Positions 54,831 to 64,000 of a DNA stretch of 64,000 nucleotides are shown here, piece by piece. The stretch comes from Hygrocybe punicea (Eukaryota > Basidiomycota > Agaricomycetes > Agaricales > Hygrophoraceae), in contig OY744472.1 of the NCBI GenBank assembly GCA_963556145.1, positions 2,976,001 through 3,040,000 on the forward strand, given 5' to 3'. Made by a program: the position numbers and the translations under genes. Under the pieces are notes generated by a model that worked only from the letters and a program-made list of their open reading frames with translations, did not search any database and was not told the origin of the DNA. Position 1 is the stretch's first letter, and every line of letters starts with the position of its first letter.

Positions 54831-55672
54831 CATGATGTGGTTGGCTGACAATCTGACTTAGGGTTAGGGTTGAGGCCGATAAAATTCAATAAATTCATTC
54901 TAAGACAGTCACAGCTTAACACTCCAACAAGTACTGCTACTGTTAATTCACAAACACATCTGAAAGGACAAAAAGCAAGACACCCAAGCCATTCAGTCTT
55001 GATCTCAAAGGAGGAGCTCTTCTCCTTCTTGATCAAGACTGACTGGCAAAGAAAATACTACCAAAAATTTTGCAAACACATAACCAAAAATATTTCGACA
55101 TAGATACTCAAATAAACCAAACTAAGAATATTACCTGGTCTCAATGTCACTAATGGGAGGCTTAAAGATAGTAATGAGACTTACCTGGTCAAATTTCAAT
55201 GATGCCACCAGGCCCGCTACAGGTAGGTTGCCCAGCAAGGAAATCAGGGGGATTCACCCGCCCTTTCATTCCTGAAGACCTGTAAAGTGACCAGCGCTCA
55301 TTTCTGAGGACTGGCCACCAACAGTTGGCATGCAGAGATGCCACAATATTCACTGAACAGAGAACCTCAAAAAAGGACTGTCAGTAATGAGGTAATACAA
55401 ATTAATCACTCATCTGGATCCAAACATAACAAAGAACATACCACAATAATGAAGTAGTCGGTGAAGTGATGGATATGAGCAACAAAGCCTGAGGAAATCA
55501 CATACCAGTTAAGACAATGATACTCCAGAATCTCTGGTTGTTGCCCGGTACAACAACCAAGGATCCTGTAGTGTCACCAAAGGTAGTAGTGGTGGTTGCG
55601 AGATAAGAAAATTTCAACCGCGTTTGATGGGCTTGTACTTATTTGTTCATGTGACTTAACGTGTTTGTTGAT
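54831..55672. other. Repeat-compartment sequence, possible degenerate exon
   Basis: On the minus strand at about 55190-55370 a frame reads FFEVLCSVNIVASLHANCW, KGRVNPPDFL and GPGGIIEI, which looks protein-like. It may be an upstream exon of the pseudogene at 53135-54393. No start or splice signals confirm this. Confidence 0.25.
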
Positions 55673-55736
55673 GACATGTCACAAGTGTGATGTCACGTTG
55701 GGTCGTCCAAACGTGACATCACACTTGTGACATGTC
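55673..55736. repeat. Perfect 27-bp inverted repeat (hairpin)
   Basis: The arm GACATGTCACAAGTGTGATG plus TCACGTT (55673-55699) is perfectly inverted at 55710-55736 around a 10-base loop. It contains several ACATGT/TCACGT-type sub-palindromes. Origin unknown; it may be a transposon terminal or subterminal structure. Confidence 0.85.
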
Positions 55737-55929
55737 GCGTCTCATTCTCATTAATCATGTGACACATGAATGTACACAACAATGGTAATAAAAATTATAT
55801 TCTGAGGGCAGGAATCCTGACCTCGTCTCACTATGTATAATAGGTACAAAATTAAAATCATAATGATATGACGAGGGCAGGGTGATTCCCTGCCCTCGTC
55901 TCGTTGCTCAGCCACCCCGACGGTCGGGT

Positions 55930-56770
55930 TCATTACCACTGCTGCTGCTGCTGTTGCCATTGCCGTTGTCGTGTCCGCTGCTGCTGCTGCTGCTGTTCGC
56001 GATGCTGGTGCCGGTGCCGCTGCTGGTGCTCCTGTTGCCATTCCCGCTGCTGCTGCTGCCGTTGCTGCTGCTGCTGCTGCTGCCGTTGTCGTTGCTGCTG
56101 CTGCTGCTGCTGCCGTTGTCGTTGCTGCTGCTGCTGCTCCTGCTGCTGTTCGCGATGCTGGTGCCAGTGCTGCTGTTGCCGTTCCCACCGCTGCAGCTGC
56201 TGTTGCCGTTGCCGTTGCAGCTGCAGGCTTGGTCTCGGGGCAGTAACAACTGCAAGGCATTAGTAGTACATAAAACAAGCAAAAAACCACAGATGACTTA
56301 CTGCCGTTGCCGTTCCCGTCGCTGCTGCTGCTTCCGTTGACATTCCCATCCCCACTGGTCCCGCTGCCGTTGCCGTTGCGGCTGCTGTAGCCATTCCCGG
56401 TCCCGCTGCTGCTGCCGCCCCCGGCCCTGGCCCTGGCCCTGCCGCTGCCTCGCCGTCTTTGTTGCTGCCCTCATTGTTGTCATTGCCGTCCACGCTGTCG
56501 CCGTTCCTGTGCGTGCTGTTGTCGTTGCCATCCCCGTGGTCATCGTTCCGGTCCCCGCTGTCGTCGTTGCCGTCCATGCTGTCGTCGTTCATTTGCCGTC
56601 TCCGTTCTCGTTGTTCCGGTCCTGATTTCCGTTCTCGTTGTTCTGGTCCTCGTTCTGGTCCTCATTCCGGTCCTCGTTGTCGCCATTCCTGGACCCATCG
56701 CATTCATGGTCATCGTCCGTGTCGTTCTGTTATGGGTGTCGCGTCATTGGCTTCCACTGTTGGTGTGACA
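55930..56770. repeat. GCTGTTGCC/CTG-type triplet repeat tract
   Basis: From about 55935 to 56240 the plus strand is an irregular array of CTG, GTTGCCGTT and CCATTCC triplets. A break at about 56245-56305 is followed by a second array (to about 56770) of GTTGTCGTTGCC and GTTCCGGTCC units. All six frames are largely open and would give poly-Ala, poly-Leu or poly-Cys products, so no gene is called. Confidence 0.75.
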
Positions 56771-57300
56771 GTTGTCGCGGTCGTCTGACGCGACGTTGCT
56801 GGAAAAGACCTAAAAACTATGTGGAATTAGTTAGTAGAGTAAACAAAAGAAATATAAAATGAAAACTTAGCGTGCTGTTCTTCTACAACGTTTGCCCATC
56901 GAAGTCAAGATGAAGAGTGACGTGGCGTGAACACGCGCGAGAATTTCAACCGGAATTTGCCGATTTTACGAGTTCTTTTAATTTATTAAAAGACTCGTTC
57001 TTTATCAGACCTGGTTCAGTGAGGATTCATAATTAATTAATTAATTGATTAATTGATAAAGTTGATCGCCTATAGACAAAATTCTTTTAGGCAAGAGATA
57101 TGAGTCTACTTGATATTCTGCAAAATCACATGTGATCCTGGCCATGTTTGGACAAGCTTACATAATCATCCAAATATGGGTTGCCTCAGAAGAGACAAAT
57201 TACCTTCCAATTATATTCAAAATATTCATACTGACTTCAATTCTTATCAGAATTAGCTGAAAATTGAACTGCTGACTAATATAACCATTTCGGGCAAGGT
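56771..57300. other. AT-rich non-coding sequence
   Basis: A run of ATTA units (ATTAATTAATTAATTGATTAA) lies at about 57032-57052 and a short inverted repeat (GAGTTCTTTTAAT..ATTAAAAGACTC) at about 56969-56996. No gene is seen. Confidence 0.4.
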
Positions 57301-57510
57301 GTGACAGTCACATGTGACAATCCTAACCATATATGGTAATTTCAGATATTGTATACCAAATTTTATGCTGATCGTGACAGTCACAGTCACATGTGACCAG
57401 TCTAACCATATAAGGTAATTCTACATAATATGTACTAAAATTTATACTGATCATCACAGTGATTATTGCATGTAACAAATCTACTTATATAATGCAGTAA
57501 TACACATTTC
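57301..57510. repeat. Degenerate tandem repeat, period 73-79 bp
   Basis: Three copies begin at 57301, 57374 and about 57453 and share GTGACAGTCACATGTGAC, CTAACCATATA.GGTAATT and AAATTTATACTGATC. The third copy is decayed. The region from here to about 57850 otherwise lacks genes. Confidence 0.7.
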
Positions 57511-57854
57511 ATCATGTGTTTTGGTCTTTGTGGTCCTATTTGAGCTTTAATAAACAAATACAAATAGATGTAAACAAAGACAAATAAAATGCAGTCCAAC
57601 TAATATTATCACCTGACGTTTCTAAGTGACAGTGCAACTTAGCTATATGACAAACAAATACAAATAAACAAACCTAATATGGTTAGATTACTTTATATTT
57701 TAATTTTGGTTTTGGTCAATTTTCTTATGTAATCATGATTATGTAATCATTAGTCAGATCACCATTTGAACCCAGACTTTGAACCTTATTGCACTTTTGC
57801 CTCTTGAATCTGAACCACCACCTTCCCCATTTGGTGTGTTAAGTCCGCGTTTTT

Positions 57855-58490
57855 TGACCTTTATGGCTCGTTTAAGCTCAGTTTTTTATATTTAGACTCC
57901 GAAAAAATGTTTTCTGGATCAGGTGATGTCCCCGCACCATTCAGGGTCTGATGCTGACATAAGCTTTCCTTTTTTAGACATAAAACTCAAAAATTCTTCG
58001 GATTTTTGTGCTTTTTATTCCCTGTGGCTCTGTTTTATTTCCTGGACTTCTGGTAATGTCTTCAATTTGTATATCTTGTTGTTTGTTGACATAATTTATC
58101 ATTTTACAGCCTATCTCCCTTTCAATTTTCAAAGTATGTACAAATTTCATGTTTTTTCACCTTTTTGGCTTGTTTAAGCTCAGTTTTCTGTATTCAGACT
58201 CCGAAAAAAAGCGATCTGGATCAGGTGATGTGCCCTGACCATTCAGGGTCCAATGCTGACATAAGGTTTCCTTTTATAGACATAAAAGTCGAAAATTCTT
58301 CGGATTTTCATGCTTTTTCTTTTCTCTGGCTCTGTTTTGTCTCATGGACCACTGGTAATGTCTTTTATTGGTGTAACTTATTATTGGTTGACATAATCTA
58401 TCATTTGATAGCATATCTCCCTGTCAACATTCAAAGTATGTGGAAATTTCGCATTTTTTCACCTTTTTAGATTGTATAAGCTCATTTCTT
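57855..58490. repeat. 302-bp tandem repeat, two full copies and a partial third
   Basis: Matching landmarks recur every 302 bp: TTTAAGCTCAGTTTT at about 57871 and 58173 with TATAAGCTCATTT at about 58477, and CCATTCAGGGTC at about 57938 and 58240. Short frames inside are parallel in the two copies (ISFPFLDIKLKNSSDF and IRFPFIDIKVENSSDF), which could mean decayed coding or only shared ancestry. Confidence 0.85.
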
Positions 58491-58742
58491 AACCTACAGG
58501 CTTACAGTGGATCTTTTCTGGCTCAGGTATGAATCTCTTACCATCTATGATCAAATGTTTACATATTATATTCATATATAGCCTTTAAATGCAAATTTTT
58601 GTGGACTTTTTCGATTTTTACTACTACTTTTGCTGGAATTTGTATTGGTAGGTTGTTTATTCATCTTCTCCAGATATATTTGACGTATCCATATTATCAT
58701 CCAGCATTTATTTTCAAAAAAACCATAAACCTGTTCACAAAA

Positions 58743-59318
58743 ATGTCATCATTGTCACAATGTCTTATGATTTTTATCATTGCAATGTCTTGGGCACAAT
58801 GTGCTGTCATTGGGATTGGCCTTGTGCCTCCTGCAAATGTCATACAAAATGTCCATGTCACACCAACTGTCTCTGTCATACACAATGTCATTCTATGCCC
58901 AGTTACTTTGAATTTTTATAAAAACAATTTACCCAAGTATGAAAATCCCACTTATTTACAAAGTGTAGTCCCAATTCATCAGTCCACCTCTTCTTTCACC
59001 TCACAAATCCCTGAAAAAATCACAAGTACCCACAATAGTGCTGAATTTGTTCTGTCTAGTTGTCAATCAGCTCATCTGTCTTTTCTATTTGAGCTATATG
59101 CCAGAATCTTCTTGAACATGTTTGATTTGCTTTCTGTGTATCATTGTACAACTAGCATTGCTAATAAGTGCATGTACATTAAGTTGAAACTTCAACAGAA
59201 TCTGTTCAGAAAACATGACTTCAGAGCTCACTTGAGATATGTAACAAAGCTACCTATATTAGCAAATGGAGCAATACTGCTATTTGTTCTAGTTCTGCAT
59301 CATTTTCTAGCTTTTTAA
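58743..59318 (+). CDS. Small hypothetical frame upstream of the Helitron gene
   Basis: From the first ATG (MSSLSQCLM) an open frame of 191 residues runs up to, and abuts, the ATG of the Helitron gene. It has a hydrophobic start (CLMIFIIAMSWAQCAVIGIGLV) and a hydrophobic end (AILLFVLVLHHFLAF) and no family motif that I know. It may be an element-encoded protein, a remnant of the Helitron protein's N-terminus, or chance. Low confidence. Confidence 0.25.
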   Translation: MSSLSQCLMIFIIAMSWAQCAVIGIGLVPPANVIQNVHVTPTVSVIHNVILCPVTLNFYKNNLPKYENPTYLQSVVPIHQSTSSFTSQIPEKITSTHNSAEFVLSSCQSAHLSFLFELYARIFLNMFDLLSVYHCTTSIANKCMYIKLKLQQNLFRKHDFRAHLRYVTKLPILANGAILLFVLVLHHFLAF

Positions 59319-61952
59319 ATGGCTGGTCACTATATGTGTATTAAAACTTCGAAATTATATGACATTTTCAAGTCTGAAAATACACCTTTCAATCCTAACA
59401 TTCACATTGAATGCATTGGTGGAGGCAAAGCAAATGTATTCTCACTTCATGAATTAATTCCTGCTTCAACCAATGACAATGCCAGTATGGATGCAGCTAA
59501 ATGTAAATTCTACTCTTACATGCCAAAACATGAAGCACTCTCACTGGAATCATCACCTGAAAAGTCACTTGTAATTGTAAATCACCCATTTGAACTGTTG
59601 ATTCCAAAATTGACCATTGCCAATTTGAAAGTAATTGCAGCTCATCATAGCATTCTTGTCCACTCAAAAATGAATCAGGCATCAATTCAAACTGCAATAC
59701 AGAATCATGTGTGCTCCAACTGTCCTGAATTTGTATCAATCTTTGAATTTGTTGATGAAGAAGCAATGGCAATTCACAAGAAAACCTCACACAACAGAGC
59801 AGTCAATAAGTTTAAAGCACAACATCCTGAAAAATATGCACCACAAAATCTGGCAGCTGTACAAAAATTTCAGAGTGAAAATCCTGATAAGCATGCCAAA
59901 CAACATTTAGCAGCTGTACAGAAATATCAGAGTGAACATCCTGACAAATATGCAAAGCAAAACCTGGCAGCTGTACAAAAATTTCAGACTAAAAACCCTA
60001 ACAAGCATGCAAAGCAAAATCTGGCAGCTGTACAGAAATTTCAGAGTGAAAATCCTGACAAGCATGCCAAACAACATCTAGCAGCTGTACAGAAATTTCA
60101 GAGTGAAAATCCAGAGAAACATAGCAAACAAAATCTGGCTGCTGTCCAGAAATTTCATCTGGAACATCCTGAGAAGCATGCAACACAAAACCTTGCAGCT
60201 GTTACAAAGTTCAAAGTTGATCATCATGACAAGCATCTGCAGCACACATTAAATGCAGTTAGAAGACATACCATGAACCACCCTGAGCAGCATGCACAAA
60301 CAAATCAGATTGCTGTTCAGACATACAGAGATAATATTCAATTCCCTCCAGAACCACCTTCAGCAAAATTGCAACACACTATTATTTCAGGATTTTGTGA
60401 TGATACCTCTCCCAACAAATTCATTGAATCTGGTTGTGCTGTCTGTGGAAGATTGACTCAAGTCTCTCAATTGCAAAGCTACACAGAGTTGAATTTAAGT
60501 TGTTTGAAACAATCTGGTATAACTCAAACAGAGCACTTCTCAATAAATGATCCAATTGAATCTTCAGAGAGCCCTATAATAATTGATGGTCTTCCTGGCA
60601 TTTGCAAGAAATGTTACAAGTCTCTGTTCAAAGGAAAATGCCCAGCTATGTCTCTGGCAAATGGTTTATGGCTGGGACAAATCCCTAAGGAATTAACTAA
60701 TTTATCTTATGCAGAACAATTGTTAATTGCTAGAGTGAGACACAATAGATGCATTGTTAGAGTTTCTTCAGGAATGCACAAAATGAGAGCAAATGCCATT
60801 ACATTTGCCAATCCAACTCCAAAGCTTTATGACATTTTACCCCCACCTGTTGATGAGTTGGATGAAGTACTTGCATTCATTTATACAGGACCATGCAAAC
60901 CTACCAAGTCTGATTTTGAGAGAACACCATTGCTTGTTAGAAGAAACAAAGTTGCAACTGCTTTGAATTGGTTGAAACTGAATCATTGTGACTATCTTGA
61001 CTTGGAGATTTCAGAAGAAAACTTGAAGCAGTATCCTGAGAATGACATACCAGTGGTGGTGGAGTACAGACAATCATTCATTAACAAAAACCCAGAAGCT
61101 ACTGCTGTTAATGACATGGAAGAGGAAGAAGGAACTGAGACTGGGATGTGTCCATTTGTAGTTCATGGTCTGACTGGTGCAGAGTACTCTACCAAAAGTA
61201 TCAAAGCCATCAAAGCTATTGCATTAAAACATTTAATGGATAATAAAAAGATCTTGGCAATTGGACATGAGAGTGATCCACAATCCATCTACAATAATCC
61301 TCAGTTGTTCCCTCAAATGATGCCATGGTTGTTTCCCTATGGACTTGGTGGAATTGGAAACTCACTGATTCAAGGCAAGATGTCTGAAATCAAACACAAG
61401 AGACATTTTTTAATGTATTATGACAAGAGGTTTCAGAAAGATCCCCACTTCCCTTTGATTGCATTCAACCATGAGCAAATAAAGGAGTCTACAACAGCTG
61501 GCTATTTATTAGCTGAAAAAGCAAAATTTGAACATATTTCACAAAGATTGATGGATGTTGATCTTGGAGTATTGAATAACATTGATAGAAAAATGGAAGA
61601 TGGTGAACATGTTACTCCAGAGACAGATGAAGAAAAACTTTGTTTCCAATTAATTAAAGATATTGATCATGTAGGCAGTTATGTAAAAGGATCACTCACA
61701 AACAAGAAATATATGAGAAATGAAGTGTGGTCTCTGATGTCCTTTGTAGGGGCACCTTCTTGGTTTATTACATTTTCACCTGCAGATAACATGCACCCAC
61801 TGTCTTTATATTTTGCTGATACACAAGAAACATTCACACCTGAGCTTAGAGGATATGATGAGCGCTATAGACTTATTGCAGAAAACCCAGTAGCTGGTGC
61901 TAGATTCTTTCACTTCATGGTTGAACTATTCATTAAACATGTCTTAGGGTAG
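59319..61952 (+). CDS. Helitron Rep-helicase protein, 5' part (stops at a frameshift)
   Basis: An open frame of 877 residues. It begins MAGHYMCIKTSKLYDIF, has nine 19-residue tandem repeats at about 164-334, a Cys-containing segment (SGCAVCGRLTQ, GICKKCYKSL) and a DUF6570-like region (SYAEQLLIARVRHNRCIVRV, TGPCKPT). The Helitron_like_N domain follows: QLFPQMMPWLFPYGLGG, FLMYYDKRFQKDPHFPLIAFNHEQIK, FITFSPADNMHPLSLYF and ARFFHFMVELFIKHVLG. It then hits TAG at 61950-61952. The protein normally continues, and the continuation is found at once in another frame, so the stop is a lesion. Composition is AT-rich and differs sharply from the genes left of 47.3 kb. Confidence 0.88.
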   Translation: MAGHYMCIKTSKLYDIFKSENTPFNPNIHIECIGGGKANVFSLHELIPASTNDNASMDAAKCKFYSYMPKHEALSLESSPEKSLVIVNHPFELLIPKLTIANLKVIAAHHSILVHSKMNQASIQTAIQNHVCSNCPEFVSIFEFVDEEAMAIHKKTSHNRAVNKFKAQHPEKYAPQNLAAVQKFQSENPDKHAKQHLAAVQKYQSEHPDKYAKQNLAAVQKFQTKNPNKHAKQNLAAVQKFQSENPDKHAKQHLAAVQKFQSENPEKHSKQNLAAVQKFHLEHPEKHATQNLAAVTKFKVDHHDKHLQHTLNAVRRHTMNHPEQHAQTNQIAVQTYRDNIQFPPEPPSAKLQHTIISGFCDDTSPNKFIESGCAVCGRLTQVSQLQSYTELNLSCLKQSGITQTEHFSINDPIESSESPIIIDGLPGICKKCYKSLFKGKCPAMSLANGLWLGQIPKELTNLSYAEQLLIARVRHNRCIVRVSSGMHKMRANAITFANPTPKLYDILPPPVDELDEVLAFIYTGPCKPTKSDFERTPLLVRRNKVATALNWLKLNHCDYLDLEISEENLKQYPENDIPVVVEYRQSFINKNPEATAVNDMEEEEGTETGMCPFVVHGLTGAEYSTKSIKAIKAIALKHLMDNKKILAIGHESDPQSIYNNPQLFPQMMPWLFPYGLGGIGNSLIQGKMSEIKHKRHFLMYYDKRFQKDPHFPLIAFNHEQIKESTTAGYLLAEKAKFEHISQRLMDVDLGVLNNIDRKMEDGEHVTPETDEEKLCFQLIKDIDHVGSYVKGSLTNKKYMRNEVWSLMSFVGAPSWFITFSPADNMHPLSLYFADTQETFTPELRGYDERYRLIAENPVAGARFFHFMVELFIKHVLG
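59808..60320 (+). repeat. In-frame 57-bp repeat, exactly nine copies
   Basis: The 513 bp equal nine units of 57 bp with no indels. The 19-residue consensus is KFQSENPDKHAKQNLAAVQ. The central copies are the most similar and the last two (ending LNAVR and IAVQ) the most diverged. The heptad-incompatible length and periodic NP/HP and KHAKQNLAAV segments suggest a helical solenoid-like or DNA-binding array, as inference only. Confidence 0.92.
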
Positions 61953-64000
61953 GGGTTGGTTCAAAGCATTCTGGCTTTTATGGTGACACCAAGGCATACT
62001 ATGGCACAGTGGAGCAACAAGGACGTCTCACTCTTCACATGCACATGCTACTATGGCTGAAAGGATGTTTGTCACCCCAAGAAATCAGAGATAGAATAAT
62101 GGATCCAACTTCAGATTTCCAAAAGTCTTTTGTTGAATATCTAGAAAGTGTGCACATTGGTGAATTTATAACTGGAACTATGGATGAAGTCAAAGCTAAA
62201 GTCAACCAGAAATCTGAACAAGAAGACTACAAAGATCTAACTCAGACTCTGCCTGAAGCACCCCCACCCATGTGTACAATTAGGCATGATGTGAACAGTG
62301 ACAACAATTGCAATGATTGCAAACAGGTTAATTTATGGTGGGACAGATTTCATAACACTGTTGATCATTTGATATTACGCTCCAATGTTCATAATTGTGG
62401 CAGAAACAGTTCAAACAATGAGAAAGTCCAGAGAAAAGACAGACCCAGTTGCATGAACAAACATGGTAAATGCAAAGCTAGATTTCCCAGACCTTTGTTT
62501 GAATCAACAGAAGTAGACCCAAAAACTGGTGCATTAAATATGAAGAAGGGTGAAGCTTGGATCAATACATTGACGCCACTTGTGACATTTCTACTGCATT
62601 GCAATTCTGATGTTACAAGTCTTCTTTCTGGTACTGCAATCAAAGCCATTATAGCATATATCTCTGACTATATTACAAAACCTGGATTGAAAACCTATAG
62701 CATATTTGATACCATCAGAAGTGTGTTTGACAGAAACTCAGAAATGCATGGAGGGTCCATGAAAAGAAAAGACAAAGCTAGAAAACTCATCACCCAGATC
62801 ATCAATGCTTTAACTGCAAAACTTGAAATTGGTGGACCAATGGCTTCAATGTATCTACTTGGCAACCCTGACCATTATACCAGTCACAAATTCATTCCTG
62901 TTTATTGGAGAAACTATGTGAGAGAAGTCCAGAAAGCTTGGAATCCAGATGAAAATGATAACATGCAAGTTGACTCTGAAAAAGTTGTACTGCACAATCA
63001 AAAGGGAAAATTCATAGGACTATCTGCTGTGCATGACTACATTTACAGGCCAGCTCATTATGAAGACATGGATTTATATGAATGGGTGCAGGGTGCAGAA
63101 AGAGTCAAGAGAAACATTCAAAAACCTCATGATGAAATAAACAGTGATGATGAGTTAGATGTCTTGGAATCTGAGCCACAAACTGCAACTCACAAAAAAA
63201 CTTCGAGATCTGGTGTATCTACCAGTAATGACTTGAGCATAGAATTTGATGATCTGAACATCAAAGATGATGACAATTTCATAGAATGTGATTCAGAGGA
63301 CAATGAGTCTGATAGCACTGAGTCTGTGCAAGAAGATACCAAGCTTTTCCTAGAATATCACCCATTATATGAGACACACTGCATAGAATTCAGTAAAAAG
63401 AAGCAGCATGTTGTTCCAAACTTTGTTGGTGGCTCACTGCCCAGACGTGATAGAGAAGACAGAGAATACTATTGCACCACAATGCTCACTCTGTTCAAAC
63501 CATGGAGATCTGGCAATGACCTGAAACATGAACTGGAATCATGGGATGAAGCATTCACTGATCATGAATTCACTGTTAGGCAATTAGAAATCATGGACAA
63601 CTTTAACCTGAGATATGAATGCCTTGATGCTAAAGATGATTATTCTGCTCAGCTTAGACAAGGAGCAGTGTTAGATGGTACCTGTCCTCAATTTATGACT
63701 TCAGACATGATCTCACACTTGGATGATGACAACATTCAAAATGGTGGTGACTTTGGAGATGACAATTATGAGCAGGACAAAAACAATGCAGATTATGGCA
63801 CTAACAAATATTCTGAGCTTGGTCAACATGGTAGACTGATTAAAGCTCAAATGGATGCCACTGAAAACATTGTCAGAAACATTGGTTGGCTTGACCCATG
63901 TCCAGATGGTTCAATTACAGTAAATTCTGCTCCACTTGAAGTTGAAATGAATCAACCTGGTACTCAATGGAAACAACTTGTTCAAGAACAAAGACAAGAT
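61953..64000 (+). CDS. Helitron Rep protein, continuation, open to window end
   Basis: In the frame read from GGTTCAAAGCATTC (about 61967) there is no stop to the last base, about 678 codons. The HUH metal-binding motif LHMHMLLWL is encoded at about 62032-62058, and the two catalytic tyrosines are in AYISDYITKP (codons 62657-62659 and 62669-62671). Downstream features include MASMYLLGNPDHYTSHKF, a Ser/Asp-rich acidic stretch (about 63140-63340) and VPNFVGGSLPRRD. These residues cut and rejoin one DNA strand during rolling-circle transposition. The part is in the +1 frame relative to the 5' part; restoring one G in the run at about 61946-61955 would join them. The helicase part is outside the window. 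Confidence 0.88.

Larger units (their letters stand above)
59319..64000 (+). mobile_element. Helitron (rolling-circle transposon), partial
   Basis: The Rep-type protein of a Helitron starts at 59319 and runs off the window end. The left boundary of the transposon is not identified: Helitrons begin with TC and have no inverted repeats or target duplication, so it may lie anywhere left of 59319, perhaps before the tandem repeats. The Pif1-type helicase domain and the CTRR end are expected to the right of the window. Confidence 0.85.

Noticed and set aside
55751..56592. Poly-Ala, poly-Leu, poly-Cys and Asn/Asp/Gly-rich frames
   Set aside because: Triplet-repeat artefacts; every frame on both strands is open across the array.

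Overview
The window looks like the nuclear genome of a filamentous basidiomycete, most likely an Agaricomycete. Genes are closely packed on both strands and are cut by many introns of about 45-70 nt with compact GT..AG ends. The gene repertoire is fungal: a histidine acid phytase, a fimbrin, multi-intron P450s, DCP1, PRP3, ORC2 and PEX13. The right quarter is rich in transposons. No search was run. Exon maps were built by hand from splice signals, reading phase and remembered family motifs; every multi-exon model described as complete closes in frame.

Layout of 1-47.3 kb (gene compartment): a DUF7137-like membrane protein (422-1115), an unknown Ser-rich protein (2134-3759), an SRA/YDG-domain protein (3982-5081) convergent with a SET-MYND protein (5382-7581, minus), fimbrin (7954-10467, minus) divergent from a membrane-anchored phytase (10725-13268), two head-to-head low-complexity/coiled-coil proteins (14719-17974, minus; 19162-22494, plus), a Ser/Pro-rich protein with an RRM-like C-terminus (24067-25949), two tandem cytochrome P450s (28060-30491 and 31947-34373) separated by a foldback element, PEX13 (34493-35650), an unknown protein (35957-36931, minus), a coiled-coil protein (37405-38715), ORC2 (38785-39933), DCP1 (40436-43476), then PRP3 (44185-46445, minus) divergent from mitochondrial ribosomal protein L16 (46512-47301). 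A 433-bp TA-flanked inverted-repeat element sits between DCP1 and PRP3.

Layout of 47.3-64 kb (repeat compartment): simple and tandem repeats, two non-autonomous hAT-like elements inserted 24 bp apart, each with its own 8-bp target duplication, a frameshifted cysteine-peptidase-like pseudogene running into a 44-bp minisatellite, several trinucleotide arrays, 302-bp tandem repeats, and the 5' part of an AT-rich Helitron Rep gene. That gene has the HUH and two-tyrosine motifs, is broken by one frameshift and runs off the right edge.

Functional links are modest. The SRA and SET-MYND genes are neighbouring candidate chromatin factors. The P450 pair is a clear tandem duplication, and PRP3/MRPL16 share a 66-bp intergenic promoter space. 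Nothing here looks like a coordinated pathway cluster beyond that. The least described items are the shared C-terminal WHxDxF domain of two coiled-coil proteins, the foldback and hAT elements, and the Helitron protein with nine exact-length 19-residue repeats.
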